Of a DNA stretch of 64,000 nucleotides, positions 53,896 to 61,974 are shown piece by piece. The DNA comes from Bacteroidales bacterium (GTDB lineage Bacteria; Bacteroidota; Bacteroidia; Bacteroidales; WCHB1-69). Every line of letters starts with the position of its first letter. Within the stretch, counting starts at the first letter, position 1. Where the stretch lies: NCBI GenBank assembly GCA_024686335.1, contig JAILCI010000022.1:41271-105270 (forward strand), in the 5' to 3' direction. Below the pieces are notes generated by a model. It ran no database searches and was not told where the DNA came from. It saw only the letters and a program-made list of their open reading frames with translations. Both the position numbers and the translations under genes were made by a program.

Positions 53896-54519
53896 ATGAC
53901 AAATGACGCCCTGAATCTCGGACTGTTGCCGGTTGCGATGACCGAAGGCTATCACCTGCCGGTGGTGCGTGCTGATGCCGTGCCTGTAGCCGACAGTCTC
54001 ATCCCGTTCAACCGGGCAAAGACCTGCACTCGGAGAGATGTGGGCGTACACTTCTTTATCGACGACTATCAGTTCGAGCGGGTATGGAAGTCGCCGCAGT
54101 TGTATGTGGAAATGCTGCACAAATACCGTTTCGTGTGCGCCCCGGATTTCAGTCTCTACCTCGATATGCCGATGGCCGCCAAGATCTGGAACGTCTATCG
54201 CAGCCGCCTGATCACCGCCTACTGGCAGAAGCAAGGCGTGAAGGTGGTGCCCACATTGCAGTGGGCGGAGCCCGGCACCCACGATTTTTGCTTTCGTGGC
54301 ATCGAGATGTGCGGCACAGTGGCGGTAAGCACATTGGGTGCGGCAAAGCATCGCGTATCGCGCGAAATGTGGATTGTAGGCATGAGCGAAGCCATCCGGC
54401 AGCTGCATCCCACTACCATCATATTATACGGCACCCCGATCGACTTTGATTTTGGAAATATCACGGTGGTGCAATATGCCAACGAAGTGATAGAAAGGAG
54501 AAAAAGCTATGGGCGGTAG
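53896..54519 (+). CDS. DUF4417 protein, copy 1
   Basis: 207 residues from the ATG at 53896 (MTNDALNLGLLP). VGVHFFIDDYQFERVW, VCAPDFSLYLDMP, NVYRSRLITAYWQKQGVKVVPTLQWA and ILYGTPIDFDFG define DUF4417, found in phages and mobile elements of Bacteroidota and others; function unknown. A second copy is at 59457. The stop overlaps the next gene by 11 bp. Confidence 0.8.
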   Translation: MTNDALNLGLLPVAMTEGYHLPVVRADAVPVADSLIPFNRAKTCTRRDVGVHFFIDDYQFERVWKSPQLYVEMLHKYRFVCAPDFSLYLDMPMAAKIWNVYRSRLITAYWQKQGVKVVPTLQWAEPGTHDFCFRGIEMCGTVAVSTLGAAKHRVSREMWIVGMSEAIRQLHPTTIILYGTPIDFDFGNITVVQYANEVIERRKSYGR

Positions 54520-54970
54520 AGGGGCGTTCCGGAACTACAATTCGGCAAAGAGTTCGGGATTGATTATTTTGGCGGGGATTATAAAAACGGAAATAGGTGA
54601 TAGGCGAGATAAAGTTCTTTCTGATATTAGAGAACAATTCAAAGAACCTGTTAATAAAACGATAGTGAATGCTGATGGCAAAAAACAGAAAATAGAAATC
54701 GGGACAAACAGTGATAGTCGAACTCATCTTGCATACAACATTGTTGATAGAAAAGCAATGAGCCATGAAGAATCTTCAAAACTGCGTTCTCTGTTCAAAA
54801 ATTCATCTTTTGTCAATGATTCACCATTAAAACACGAAAGAGACGACAATTATGAGCATTTTTATTACTTCAAGGCGCAAAGAAGAAATATTTACTTTCA
54901 CGTTGGTGAAGGTGTTAGCAAAAGTGGGGCAAAATATTATAGGTTATATGCTATTACAAAAACATTATAG
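54509..54970 (+). CDS. MGGRGAF-type toxin-like protein A
   Basis: 153 residues, SD AAAGGAG upstream. It starts MGGRGAF, an N terminus also on the gene at 58571. The second half (DRKAMSHEESSKLRSLF...SGAKYYRLYAITKTL) has the strand pattern of LPD3/PBECR barnase-like nuclease-associated domains of phages. Toxin activity is not shown; the next gene (55060) could be its partner. Much more AT-rich than the DUF4417 gene it overlaps. Confidence 0.5.
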   Translation: MGGRGAFRNYNSAKSSGLIILAGIIKTEIGDRRDKVLSDIREQFKEPVNKTIVNADGKKQKIEIGTNSDSRTHLAYNIVDRKAMSHEESSKLRSLFKNSSFVNDSPLKHERDDNYEHFYYFKAQRRNIYFHVGEGVSKSGAKYYRLYAITKTL

Positions 54971-55017
54971 GAGCATTCTCACAGGAGGTCCTGCCTCCTT
55001 TCAAATGCTCCTATAAT
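54964..55017. other. Nested perfect hairpin after toxin-like gene A
   Basis: 14-bp outer stem ATTATAGGAGCATT (54964-54977) with 55004-55017, and an inner AGGAGG/CCTCCT hairpin (54983-54999). The outer arm includes the stop codon of the toxin-like gene. No T run, so processing or structure is as likely as termination. Confidence 0.7.
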
Positions 55018-55059
55018 ATCGTCCGAAAACGACACTGCAAAAATACAAAAAATACAAAT

Positions 55060-55347
55060 ATGACTAAACAGAAAGCAGTAATGGAGAAACTTTTAGCTGA
55101 AATCGCTAAAGAAAAACGAATTCTGAAAAACCAGAAAGGGTTATATTCTATTTTTTCCGATTATCAATATGGAGGAAACAGGACAGATCGTATGGTGAAA
55201 TTTGTAACTGGTATGATTGATGGTTCAAGTGTTTCCTCTGTGACAGAATATTTAACCGCTTTAAAAATGTCTATCAGAATTACAGAAAGGGAAATTGGGA
55301 AATTGATGGTAAGATACGCCATGGCGAAATATGTCGGAAAATATTAA
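55060..55347 (+). CDS. Helical phage protein, possible partner of toxin-like protein A
   Basis: 95 residues, basic, mostly helical (KLLAEIAKEKRILKNQKGLYS). Its only link to the toxin-like gene is position. No family recognised. Confidence 0.45.
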   Translation: MTKQKAVMEKLLAEIAKEKRILKNQKGLYSIFSDYQYGGNRTDRMVKFVTGMIDGSSVSSVTEYLTALKMSIRITEREIGKLMVRYAMAKYVGKY

Positions 55348-55360
55348 CACTTGAAATTTT

Positions 55361-55541
55361 ATGAACGAACTGCAAAATTGGATTAACAATCCAGACCGCG
55401 ACTACGCTGCCGGTGTTGCGTGCTGATGCCGTGCCTGTAGCCGACAGTCTAATGTTCACAAGCAATTAAACATTTTAGCAAAGAAAGGGATACACGGTTA
55501 TTATTACAAAAATGGAGATGGAGGATTGTCGAAATTTTAAT
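55361..55541 (+). pseudogene. Mosaic scar made from three gene fragments
   Basis: 55361 onward reads MNELQNWINNPDRDYAAGVA, like the start of the gene at 55949 (LQKWLDNPDRDYAEGVA); 55407-55450 repeats 43 of 44 bases of DUF4417 copy 1 (53956-53999); then an orphan C terminus (HKQLNILAKKGIHGYYYKNG...) runs to a stop at 55541. Confidence 0.6.
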
Positions 55542-55545
55542 ACAA

Positions 55546-55569
55546 AAGCCCTGACGATTGTCAGGGCTT
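55546..55569. terminator. 10-bp perfect hairpin after the scar
   Basis: AAGCCCTGAC/GTCAGGGCTT with GATT loop; no T run. The rest of the gap up to 55677 has no gene. Confidence 0.6.
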
Positions 55570-55677
55570 AGGTGGTGTCCTTCCCCCGCTCAAAGCGAGT
55601 TGTATTGAACCTTCCGTGAAACGAAATCGTGGCAAAAATACAAAAAAAACAATATACACACCTAAACCCAATAAATT

Positions 55678-55962
55678 ATGATACATTCAACACCTTATGT
55701 CAAAGAGTATGACCGAAACGGCACTCTGTTAAATCCCATTACCAAAGGTTCCCCTTATTTGGTTTATCCCAAACATCACAGGAGGAAGATTCGGAAACGT
55801 GTCAGCCCTTGGGAGTATGTGCAAATCATACCGATTTTCAAAGATAGAAATGGACGCATCAAGAAATTGAGCAAAATTATATGGGGAATCATTTGTGGCA
55901 AACCATATGCTCCGAACTTGCAATTCGTTCGAACCAAAAGAATCATCCATGAAAAACGATAA
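55678..55962 (+). CDS. Small basic phage protein of unknown function
   Basis: 94 residues, strongly basic (HHRRKIRKRVSPWEY, RTKRIIHEKR). Overlaps the next gene by 14 bp. It could bind nucleic acid; no family recognised. Confidence 0.5.
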   Translation: MIHSTPYVKEYDRNGTLLNPITKGSPYLVYPKHHRRKIRKRVSPWEYVQIIPIFKDRNGRIKKLSKIIWGIICGKPYAPNLQFVRTKRIIHEKR

Positions 55963-56797
55963 TAACTGCCTTCAAAAGTGGCTCGACAACCCCGACCGCG
56001 ACTACGCCGAAGGCGTGGCACTGTTTGCCCAGTATAGCAAAAACAAGGCGCTGGTGCGTTATTTCCAAACAGGCACCGCAAGGTTCCGGATGGGAAAGCT
56101 GGTGTATGAGATGGGGAAACTGGCAAAGACTGCAGTGACAACTGTAAGGGCGGATAAATGGGCGGATGAACAACCTTCCGTCGCTCGTCAGACGCCACAA
56201 ACACCCTGTATTACAGGTGATAAGAAAGGGCGTATAAAAGTCTCCGTCCCCGGCTTTATCCTTGCCGCCAAGAAAGAGATCTCCTCCCTCTACGCACTCA
56301 TCGATAAACGGCACCTGGAGCTGTTTGACCTTGGAACCTCCAACGCCGATGATGTGGTGCGCATACGGAAGAAGATCCTCGAAGAACGCAAGCCCGTCAT
56401 CGAGCGTGCCGACCGTCTCTATAGGCTGAAGGAGGAATGGTTTGCACTGGAGGACGGCCCAGCCCGGAACCGTGTGGCCAATGATATCCGGGAAATGCTG
56501 GCGGCACCGCCGGAGAAACAACCCACAATGGTCGCACCTGTAGAGACATACGGCCGTGTGTCTCTACAAACGGCCGTGTCCGGATTGTCCGACCTTGACC
56601 TCTCCAAACGCCGCTCGGCGTTGCGCTCTTCTATCACCAAGACCCAGAATATGCTGCAATACCAGACCATCCGCAAGGGAGAATTACCCGCCCCGATGCC
56701 ACCCGGGCCGAAGCGTGACGAATACCAAAAGAAACTGAAGACGCTGCAGAAGGAATACAATGCTGTAGTTGCTGAGCTTGAAAGGAGGTCAAAATGA
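55949..56797 (+). CDS. Phage protein of unknown function, with an in-frame REP insertion
   Basis: 282 residues from the ATG at 55949 (MKNDNNCLQKWLDNPDRDYAEGVAL). Helical, with a coiled C-terminal end (RSSITKTQNMLQYQT, KLKTLQKEYNAVVAELERR). Codons at 56539-56568 (CRVSLQ-like region VETYGRVSLQ) are encoded by a near-perfect palindrome. Overlaps the terminase small subunit by 4 bp (ATGA), so it is probably part of packaging or head assembly. Confidence 0.6.
   Translation: MKNDNNCLQKWLDNPDRDYAEGVALFAQYSKNKALVRYFQTGTARFRMGKLVYEMGKLAKTAVTTVRADKWADEQPSVARQTPQTPCITGDKKGRIKVSVPGFILAAKKEISSLYALIDKRHLELFDLGTSNADDVVRIRKKILEERKPVIERADRLYRLKEEWFALEDGPARNRVANDIREMLAAPPEKQPTMVAPVETYGRVSLQTAVSGLSDLDLSKRRSALRSSITKTQNMLQYQTIRKGELPAPMPPGPKRDEYQKKLKTLQKEYNAVVAELERRSK
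56539..56568. repeat. REP-like palindrome inside a coding sequence
   Basis: TGTAGAGACA (56539-56548) and TGTCTCTACA (56559-56568) around a CGGCCG core; 30 bp, so ten codons in frame. Same arm motif as 52834-52861. Confidence 0.75.
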
Positions 56798-57387
56798 GCG
56801 GGAACCTTCCATCCGTCCGGAAACCATACGGCAGTTCCATGGAGAGCGACTTCGAGACCATTGCCTTGGCGGTGATGCAAGGGCGCAGCGGCGACCTGAA
56901 TGACGACCAGCGGCACAAACTCGACCTTACCCGCGATGCTTACCGCATTGTGTGCGGCTATCCCAACAAGAGCGTGGCCGTGAAGGAAATGTGCGCCCTA
57001 CACCCGGAGCTGAGCGAACGCACCGCTCTCACATACGTCAACCAGGGCATCCGCATCTGGAACCCCGGCGACCGCCTCGAGCGCGACTTCCTCAACACCG
57101 TGTTCCTCCAAGCCCTCATCAAGGAGATCTACAGTGAAGACAGCGACGCGGCCACCCGCGCCAAGAACCTTGCCACCCTGCAACGCTACCTGTCCGAGAT
57201 GCCGCAAGACCCGATGGACCCCACTATGATGGAGAAACACACCATCAACATCCAGCTCAACATCAACGGCAACACCATCAACATCCCCGCCGACCAGTGG
57301 GCGAAAATCAAGGAAAACAAACTCATCGCCGCCGCCTTGGATCAAGAAATCACCGAGGCGCAGGCCAAGGAGATTATGGAGGGATAA
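56794..57387 (+). CDS. Terminase small subunit-like protein
   Basis: 197 residues. An N-terminal helix-turn-helix part (VAVKEMCALHPELSERTALTYVNQGIRIW) and a C-terminal strand region (INIQLNINGNTINIPADQW) fit phage TerS proteins. It would recognise the packaging site. The large subunit is 2.7 kb away at 60091, separated by an accessory island. Confidence 0.65.
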   Translation: MSGNLPSVRKPYGSSMESDFETIALAVMQGRSGDLNDDQRHKLDLTRDAYRIVCGYPNKSVAVKEMCALHPELSERTALTYVNQGIRIWNPGDRLERDFLNTVFLQALIKEIYSEDSDAATRAKNLATLQRYLSEMPQDPMDPTMMEKHTINIQLNINGNTINIPADQWAKIKENKLIAAALDQEITEAQAKEIMEG

Positions 57388-57390
57388 GAT

Positions 57391-57612
57391 ATGTACTTAC
57401 ACGTTTTCAAATGCAATGAGTGCCGGCATCATCGAACCGACAACTGCCCGTGGAAAGGCACTAAGGAAAATAATATCGCCTGTGAAGGATTTGCTCACAA
57501 GATAGCCACTCAATCTTGGGACGGAACAATGCCTTTGCCGAACTGTGAACCATGGAACAGCATAGCAACGGCAGTCTCAACAGACGGTCCAATAGAAGTG
57601 AAAATCGGGTAA
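57391..57612 (+). CDS. Cysteine-rich small phage protein
   Basis: 73 residues, 3 bp after TerS. C-x2-C-x2-H-H ... C-P-W-K and two later cysteines suggest a zinc knuckle. Function unknown. Confidence 0.6.
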   Translation: MYLHVFKCNECRHHRTDNCPWKGTKENNIACEGFAHKIATQSWDGTMPLPNCEPWNSIATAVSTDGPIEVKIG

Positions 57613-57657
57613 TGGAAATTTCCATTTATGCCTGTTGATAAAATTTGGAAATTTCCA
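57613..57657. promoter_or_regulatory. Two TGGAAATTTCCA palindromes, operator of the toxin-like operon
   Basis: 57613-57624 and 57646-57657, 33 bp apart (three helical turns), just before the -7 box at 57680-57687. Further GGAAATTTCC copies: 58525-58534 and 61847-61856. Confidence 0.6.
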
Positions 57658-57679
57658 CTTTTTGTAGTGCAATATTTTG

Positions 57680-57687
57680 TAATTTTG
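57680..57687 (+). promoter_or_regulatory. -7 box of the 52-residue/ART-like operon
   Basis: TAATTTTG followed by CCGCG; no TGTCCC box upstream, unlike the other phage promoters. Confidence 0.5.
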
Positions 57688-57721
57688 CCGCGTTGAATAT
57701 ACGGATTTTATTTATTCTATA

Positions 57722-57880
57722 ATGAAAGTTTTTATTGACAAAAATAGAGCCGAAAAAAGGAGGGAAACCATCAGAAAATCCCTTTCAAGCAAAGAGGAAT
57801 CTATAAAACTTCTTCGTGCTGCTGGCATTGTCACAAGGTCTGGAAATATTTCCCCTAAATATTCACTTATGGGAAAATGA
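57722..57880 (+). CDS. 52-residue basic protein, probable antitoxin
   Basis: 52 residues (MKVFIDKNRAEKRRETIRKS... ending KYSLMGK). Basic N terminus with possible DNA-binding helices, size and position typical of an antitoxin. The stop overlaps the start of the next gene (ATGA at 57877), so the pair is translationally coupled. Two palindromes in the promoter suit autoregulation. Confidence 0.55.
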   Translation: MKVFIDKNRAEKRRETIRKSLSSKEESIKLLRAAGIVTRSGNISPKYSLMGK

Positions 57881-58485
57881 AACCGACTCTCTATTCATCA
57901 AGATCCAACCTTTATATAGGATTTCACGGATGTGACAAATCTCTTGCGGAAGAAGTGCTTAGAGGCAATAGGAATCTTCCACAAAGCCAAAATGAGTATG
58001 ATTGGTTGGGGCATGGGATATATTTTTGGGAAAACAACGAACAAAGGGCTTTGCAATTTGCAAAAGAAAAGGCATTGCGAGATTCAAAAACCAAAGAACC
58101 ATTTGTAATAGGTGCTGTAATTGATTTGGGATACTGTCTTGATTTGACAGATATGAGTTGTTTGTCCGAATTGAAGCAAGCGTATGAAACCTTAAAAAAA
58201 GCTCTTGCAACATTACCTGTTAATAAAAACATTGGTAATAATAGTGATATGTTGCTTAGAAATCTTGATTGTGCTGTAATAGAATGCGAACATGCAATCA
58301 ACGAAACGGCTAAAGTAAAGTCCTTCGATTCTGTGAGAGGTGTTTTTGTAGAAGGAGAGAGTTTATATCCAGGTAGCGGAATTAAAGATAAGAATCACAT
58401 CCAAATTTGCGTACGGAATCCGAATTGTATCAAAGGGTATTTTCTTCCAAGATTAAAGGACGAATCCTATTCCAATCCTGAATAA
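57877..58485 (+). CDS. ADP-ribosyltransferase-like protein, probable toxin
   Basis: 202 residues. H17 in GFHGCD and Y49 in GHGIYFWENNEQRALQFA sit where the H and Y of the H-Y-E type ADP-ribosyltransferase fold would be; related small proteins with GxHG and G-x-YF motifs (DUF3990-like) are usually paired with antitoxins. The third residue is not certain. It may modify a protein or nucleic acid and act as a phage-exclusion or maintenance gene. AT-rich relative to TerS and TerL. Confidence 0.5.
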   Translation: MKPTLYSSRSNLYIGFHGCDKSLAEEVLRGNRNLPQSQNEYDWLGHGIYFWENNEQRALQFAKEKALRDSKTKEPFVIGAVIDLGYCLDLTDMSCLSELKQAYETLKKALATLPVNKNIGNNSDMLLRNLDCAVIECEHAINETAKVKSFDSVRGVFVEGESLYPGSGIKDKNHIQICVRNPNCIKGYFLPRLKDESYSNPE

Positions 58486-58513
58486 TCAGACCTCCCTCCC
58501 GAGGGCGTTTTTT

Positions 58514-58549
58514 TGTCCCTAACTGGAAATTTCCCTTTCCCTATCTTTG
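58514..58549 (+). promoter_or_regulatory. Phage promoter P4 (TGTCCC ... TATCTTTG) with internal palindrome
   Basis: TGTCCC 58514-58519, GGAAATTTCC 58525-58534, -7 box 58542-58549; 28 bp start-to-start. Confidence 0.65.
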
Positions 58550-58570
58550 CCGGAAAAACAACAAACGACT

Positions 58571-58978
58571 ATGGGAGGACGAGGAGCTTTTGAAAAATCT
58601 GGCAGTACAGGAATTAAAGAAAAATTTAGAGAATACTCAACTATTGGGTATCTAAACCACATAAAAATAGTGCAGTGGAATAAAGGGAAAAACAACTCAA
58701 CAATAACTTATTCAAACACAAAAAATACGACATATTACTCTTACTCTAAAGAACATAAAAGAATTGAACACATCTATTATTACAGAAACCATAGATTAGT
58801 AAAGAGTGTTGATTTTTATGACAAACAAAATAATTTGGCTCCACACACACATTATTGGGGAAAGAATGGTCCCGTTGGAAGGAAAAAACATGATCCCAAA
58901 AACACTTTTACTATGAATGAAAAAGATATGCGGTTATACCAAAGTGCAATAAAATGGAATAGTGGACATGGAAGATGA
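58571..58978 (+). CDS. MGGRGAF-type toxin-like protein B
   Basis: 135 residues from the ATG at 58571 (MGGRGAFEKSGSTG). Lys-rich, with a C-terminal block HTHYWGKNGPVGRKKH similar in style to HxHxW endings of polymorphic toxin nucleases. It shares only the N-terminal tag with the gene at 54509, as expected of a common leader with swapped toxin ends. It overlaps the next gene by 17 bp. Confidence 0.5.
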   Translation: MGGRGAFEKSGSTGIKEKFREYSTIGYLNHIKIVQWNKGKNNSTITYSNTKNTTYYSYSKEHKRIEHIYYYRNHRLVKSVDFYDKQNNLAPHTHYWGKNGPVGRKKHDPKNTFTMNEKDMRLYQSAIKWNSGHGR

Positions 58979-59393
58979 TGAAATTTTAATCGAAAATTTT
59001 TGGAAATATACAGGCGACCACCATTTGAGAAAGTCAGACCTTTTTTGGCATGAATCTGCCAAATGGGATGCACGCTCTGATGATCCTGAAACAATTTTTA
59101 GGTATTATATTGAAGAAGTGGGCTTTAATATGTCTTTTTATTGGATGGAAGACCACGAGTTGTATATCATCAGAACAGAAGAATATCCGACACCCGTTAT
59201 CAGATGTTTTCATGACCCAGATTGGGACGGCGTGCACGAACTGCATAAGTTTATAGGTAGTGGTGCCACATACGGTGCTGGTGAGGTTTTGTGTGAATTT
59301 GAAGATGATTCAAAGATATGGGACGAATTGACCATTAACGGCAAGCACTTGTCTGAAATCCTCCCCAATTCTGCCATATTGGAGATGGATTAA
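58962..59393 (+). CDS. Acidic protein, probable immunity partner of toxin-like protein B
   Basis: 143 residues, very acidic (MDMEDDEILIENFWKY), opposite in charge to the gene it overlaps. Strands FNMSFYWMEDHELYIIRTEE and FIGSGATYGAGEVLCEF suggest an immunity-type fold, not matched to a named family. A second start at 58968 is possible. Confidence 0.5.
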   Translation: MDMEDDEILIENFWKYTGDHHLRKSDLFWHESAKWDARSDDPETIFRYYIEEVGFNMSFYWMEDHELYIIRTEEYPTPVIRCFHDPDWDGVHELHKFIGSGATYGAGEVLCEFEDDSKIWDELTINGKHLSEILPNSAILEMD

Positions 59394-59396
59394 CTT

Positions 59397-59432
59397 TGTC
59401 CCAGCTTATTTGTTTTGCGTGTGGTAACTTTG
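59397..59432 (+). promoter_or_regulatory. Phage promoter P5 (TGTCCC ... TAACTTTG)
   Basis: TGTCCC 59397-59402, -7 box 59425-59432, 28 bp start-to-start. Confidence 0.65.
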
Positions 59433-59456
59433 CCGCGTTGCTACACCAAAACAAAT

Positions 59457-60074
59457 ATGACAAGAGACCCTTTGAATGTGCGGCTTCTACCCAAAAATCA
59501 TACTGGCAAATACGATTTCCCTATCGTTGCTCGATACACTGGTGCTCTTCCTTCAGAACTGATTCCGTTCAATTACGCAAGGTCATATCCGGATAGGAAA
59601 GTCGGAGTGCATTTCTTTATTGATGATTACCAGTTTGAACGGCTATGGCGATTTCCCGACCGATATGTTCCATTACTCCGAGAATACGAATGCGTGTTCA
59701 CTCCTGATTTCAGCTTATATGTGAACATGCCGCTCACACTCAAGATATACAACGTGTATCGCAGCAGGGTGATTGGCCATTACTGGCAAAAGAATGGAAT
59801 AAGCGTGATACCCTCTTTGCAATGGGCTGACTTCCGCACCTTCGATTTCTGTTTCACTGGCATAGAACCGGGCGGAACAGTCGCCGTCAGCACACTCGGA
59901 TCGGCACAGAATCCTACATCAAGAGGATACTGGATTGCCGGAATGCAAAAGGCTATCGACATACTCCAGCCGACAACAATATTGTTGTATGGCACTCCAA
60001 TTGACTTCAATTTCGGAAACATTAAAGTAGTACACTACGACAACGCCATTCTCAACCGCCTCCGAAACTCCTAA
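59457..60074 (+). CDS. DUF4417 protein, copy 2
   Basis: 205 residues from the ATG at 59457 (MTRDPLNVRLLP). Same blocks as copy 1: VGVHFFIDDYQFERLW, TPDFSLYVNMP, NVYRSRVIGHYWQKNGISVIPSLQWA, LLYGTPIDFNFG. DNA has drifted far more than the protein, so the duplication is old or the copies came separately. TerL follows after 16 bp. Confidence 0.8.
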   Translation: MTRDPLNVRLLPKNHTGKYDFPIVARYTGALPSELIPFNYARSYPDRKVGVHFFIDDYQFERLWRFPDRYVPLLREYECVFTPDFSLYVNMPLTLKIYNVYRSRVIGHYWQKNGISVIPSLQWADFRTFDFCFTGIEPGGTVAVSTLGSAQNPTSRGYWIAGMQKAIDILQPTTILLYGTPIDFNFGNIKVVHYDNAILNRLRNS

Positions 60075-60090
60075 TTTTCAATTCTCAAAT

Positions 60091-61809
60091 ATGAATCTGC
60101 AAGTTTCCGCCACCAAATCCCAAATTCTTGGGCTGATGCTCTGCCCCAAGTACCACGTCTCCGTCGAGGGGCGCGGTACCGGCAAGAGCTTCGACATCGG
60201 CTTTACGATGGATAAGATCGTTCGTGCGATGCCACGCTCCATCACCGCCATCACCGGCAAGACCTACGGCCAGCTGCTCACCAACACGCTGCCGTCGTCG
60301 CTCAAGCTGCTCGGCAAGATGGGCTACGTGAAGGACGGCAATTTCGTGGTGTGCAAACGTCCGCCCTCCTGGTTCAAGACACCCTACGAGCAGATCAACC
60401 GCTACGACAACATCATCAGCTTCAGCAATGGGGCGTGCTTCGCCCTCATCAGCCAGACCGAGAAAGGCAGCGGGCGTGGTAAGAACATAGACTTTGAGAT
60501 TATGGATGAGGCACTTACCATCAACAAGGAGCAGTACGACTACGAGGTGTCGCCCGCAAACCGTGGCAACAACGAGTATTTCGGTCCCCGCAGCGAGAAC
60601 CCGGTGAGTTTCCATCATGGTTTCAAGTACTCCACCTCTATGCCGCCCACCAAGGCGGGCAGGTGGATCCTGGAATATGTCAAATACTACGAGGAGGAGA
60701 AAGGGGTGAACCTGTTCAGCGTGTGGAACCGCATCGTGAAGATGCAGATCGAGCTGCTGAAGCTGACGGATCCACGCCAGTTCGCCGATGCGTGGAATGA
60801 GATTGTCCGCCTCAAGCACAAGATAGAACCATTCCTGAGCAAAGAAGGTTTGTTGTTCTCCTGTAGCAACGCTTTCGATAACTTGGAAAATCTCGGTCTC
60901 TCCTACATCCGGCGGGAGTACCAGAAGCAGCCGTATCTCACCTTCCTCATCGAGGTGATGAACTTCCTGTTCGATAAGGTGGAAGATTGTTTCTACAGCA
61001 TCAACGAGGAAAAACAGATCTATTACGCCTCCGACCAAAGCCAGATGATTATGGCCATGGCCAAGGAGACTAACTTCGACTACAAACCGGAAGACATCCT
61101 CGGATCATCCGTCTATGACCGTGACTGCAATCCGTCCATCCCCTTGGAGATTGTACCGGACTGGGGCTCGGCCATCTGCCTCTTCAGTGTGAGCCAAACC
61201 AGGAACTACGACTTTGTGAGCGGCATCACCACCCAGCAGGAAGTGCACAACATCATCAACGAGTTCTTTGTTAAACCCGACGGCAACAGCAACGTGCTCA
61301 TCAAGGAGCTGTGCGCCAAGTTTAGCGACCACTACCGCCAGCACGCCAACCGGGATCTGCATTTCTACAAGGATAAGTACGGCGACAGCCGCAATCCCAA
61401 CATTGTGAAATCCAAGACCTACAACCAGTTGGCCGTGGAGTATCTGACCGCTGCGGGGTGGACGGTAATCGAGCACGAGCATCCTGGTATGGAACCGCCG
61501 CAATCCGACAAATACTTGCTCATCAACAGCATCCTGAAGGAAGACAATCCGGAGTTGCCGCTCTTCCGCATCAACGGCACCCGCTGCCGCTACACGCTCA
61601 TCTCGATGAACAACGCGATGGTGAAGGAGTACGACGGCAAGCTGGGAAAAGACAAGAGCAGCGAGCGGCGCGGCAGCGGCGTGCTCCCAGAGGAAGCCAC
61701 CCACTTCTCCGATGCCGTCGATAAGATCCTGTGGACCAAGTACGGCACCATCGTCAAGCGCGATGGCGGCGACTTCGTGCCGGCGCGGTTTGGCGGGCGG
61801 TCGCTGTAG
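60091..61809 (+). CDS. Terminase large subunit
   Basis: 572 residues. Walker A in VEGRGTGKSFDIG (26-33), Walker B IDFEIMDEA with D139-E140, and C-terminal nuclease with acidic residue in VPDWGSAICLF. It pumps and cuts DNA during packaging. The protein is long for a TerL but the order ATPase-nuclease is normal. Two to three kb downstream of TerS with the accessory island between. Confidence 0.88.
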   Translation: MNLQVSATKSQILGLMLCPKYHVSVEGRGTGKSFDIGFTMDKIVRAMPRSITAITGKTYGQLLTNTLPSSLKLLGKMGYVKDGNFVVCKRPPSWFKTPYEQINRYDNIISFSNGACFALISQTEKGSGRGKNIDFEIMDEALTINKEQYDYEVSPANRGNNEYFGPRSENPVSFHHGFKYSTSMPPTKAGRWILEYVKYYEEEKGVNLFSVWNRIVKMQIELLKLTDPRQFADAWNEIVRLKHKIEPFLSKEGLLFSCSNAFDNLENLGLSYIRREYQKQPYLTFLIEVMNFLFDKVEDCFYSINEEKQIYYASDQSQMIMAMAKETNFDYKPEDILGSSVYDRDCNPSIPLEIVPDWGSAICLFSVSQTRNYDFVSGITTQQEVHNIINEFFVKPDGNSNVLIKELCAKFSDHYRQHANRDLHFYKDKYGDSRNPNIVKSKTYNQLAVEYLTAAGWTVIEHEHPGMEPPQSDKYLLINSILKEDNPELPLFRINGTRCRYTLISMNNAMVKEYDGKLGKDKSSERRGSGVLPEEATHFSDAVDKILWTKYGTIVKRDGGDFVPARFGGRSL

Positions 61810-61974
61810 CCATACCACCTTGTCATATTTCCTTGCCGGCGGCGTTGGAAATTTCCACGCAGAGTAGGGCGAGCGGCGGCTCTCGAAACGCTTGACAACG
61901 TGCGAAATATTTTTAGAGAGGGTTAAAATGCTAAAAATTAAGAATTTGCACAAATTTTCATTTCGTAATTTTTT

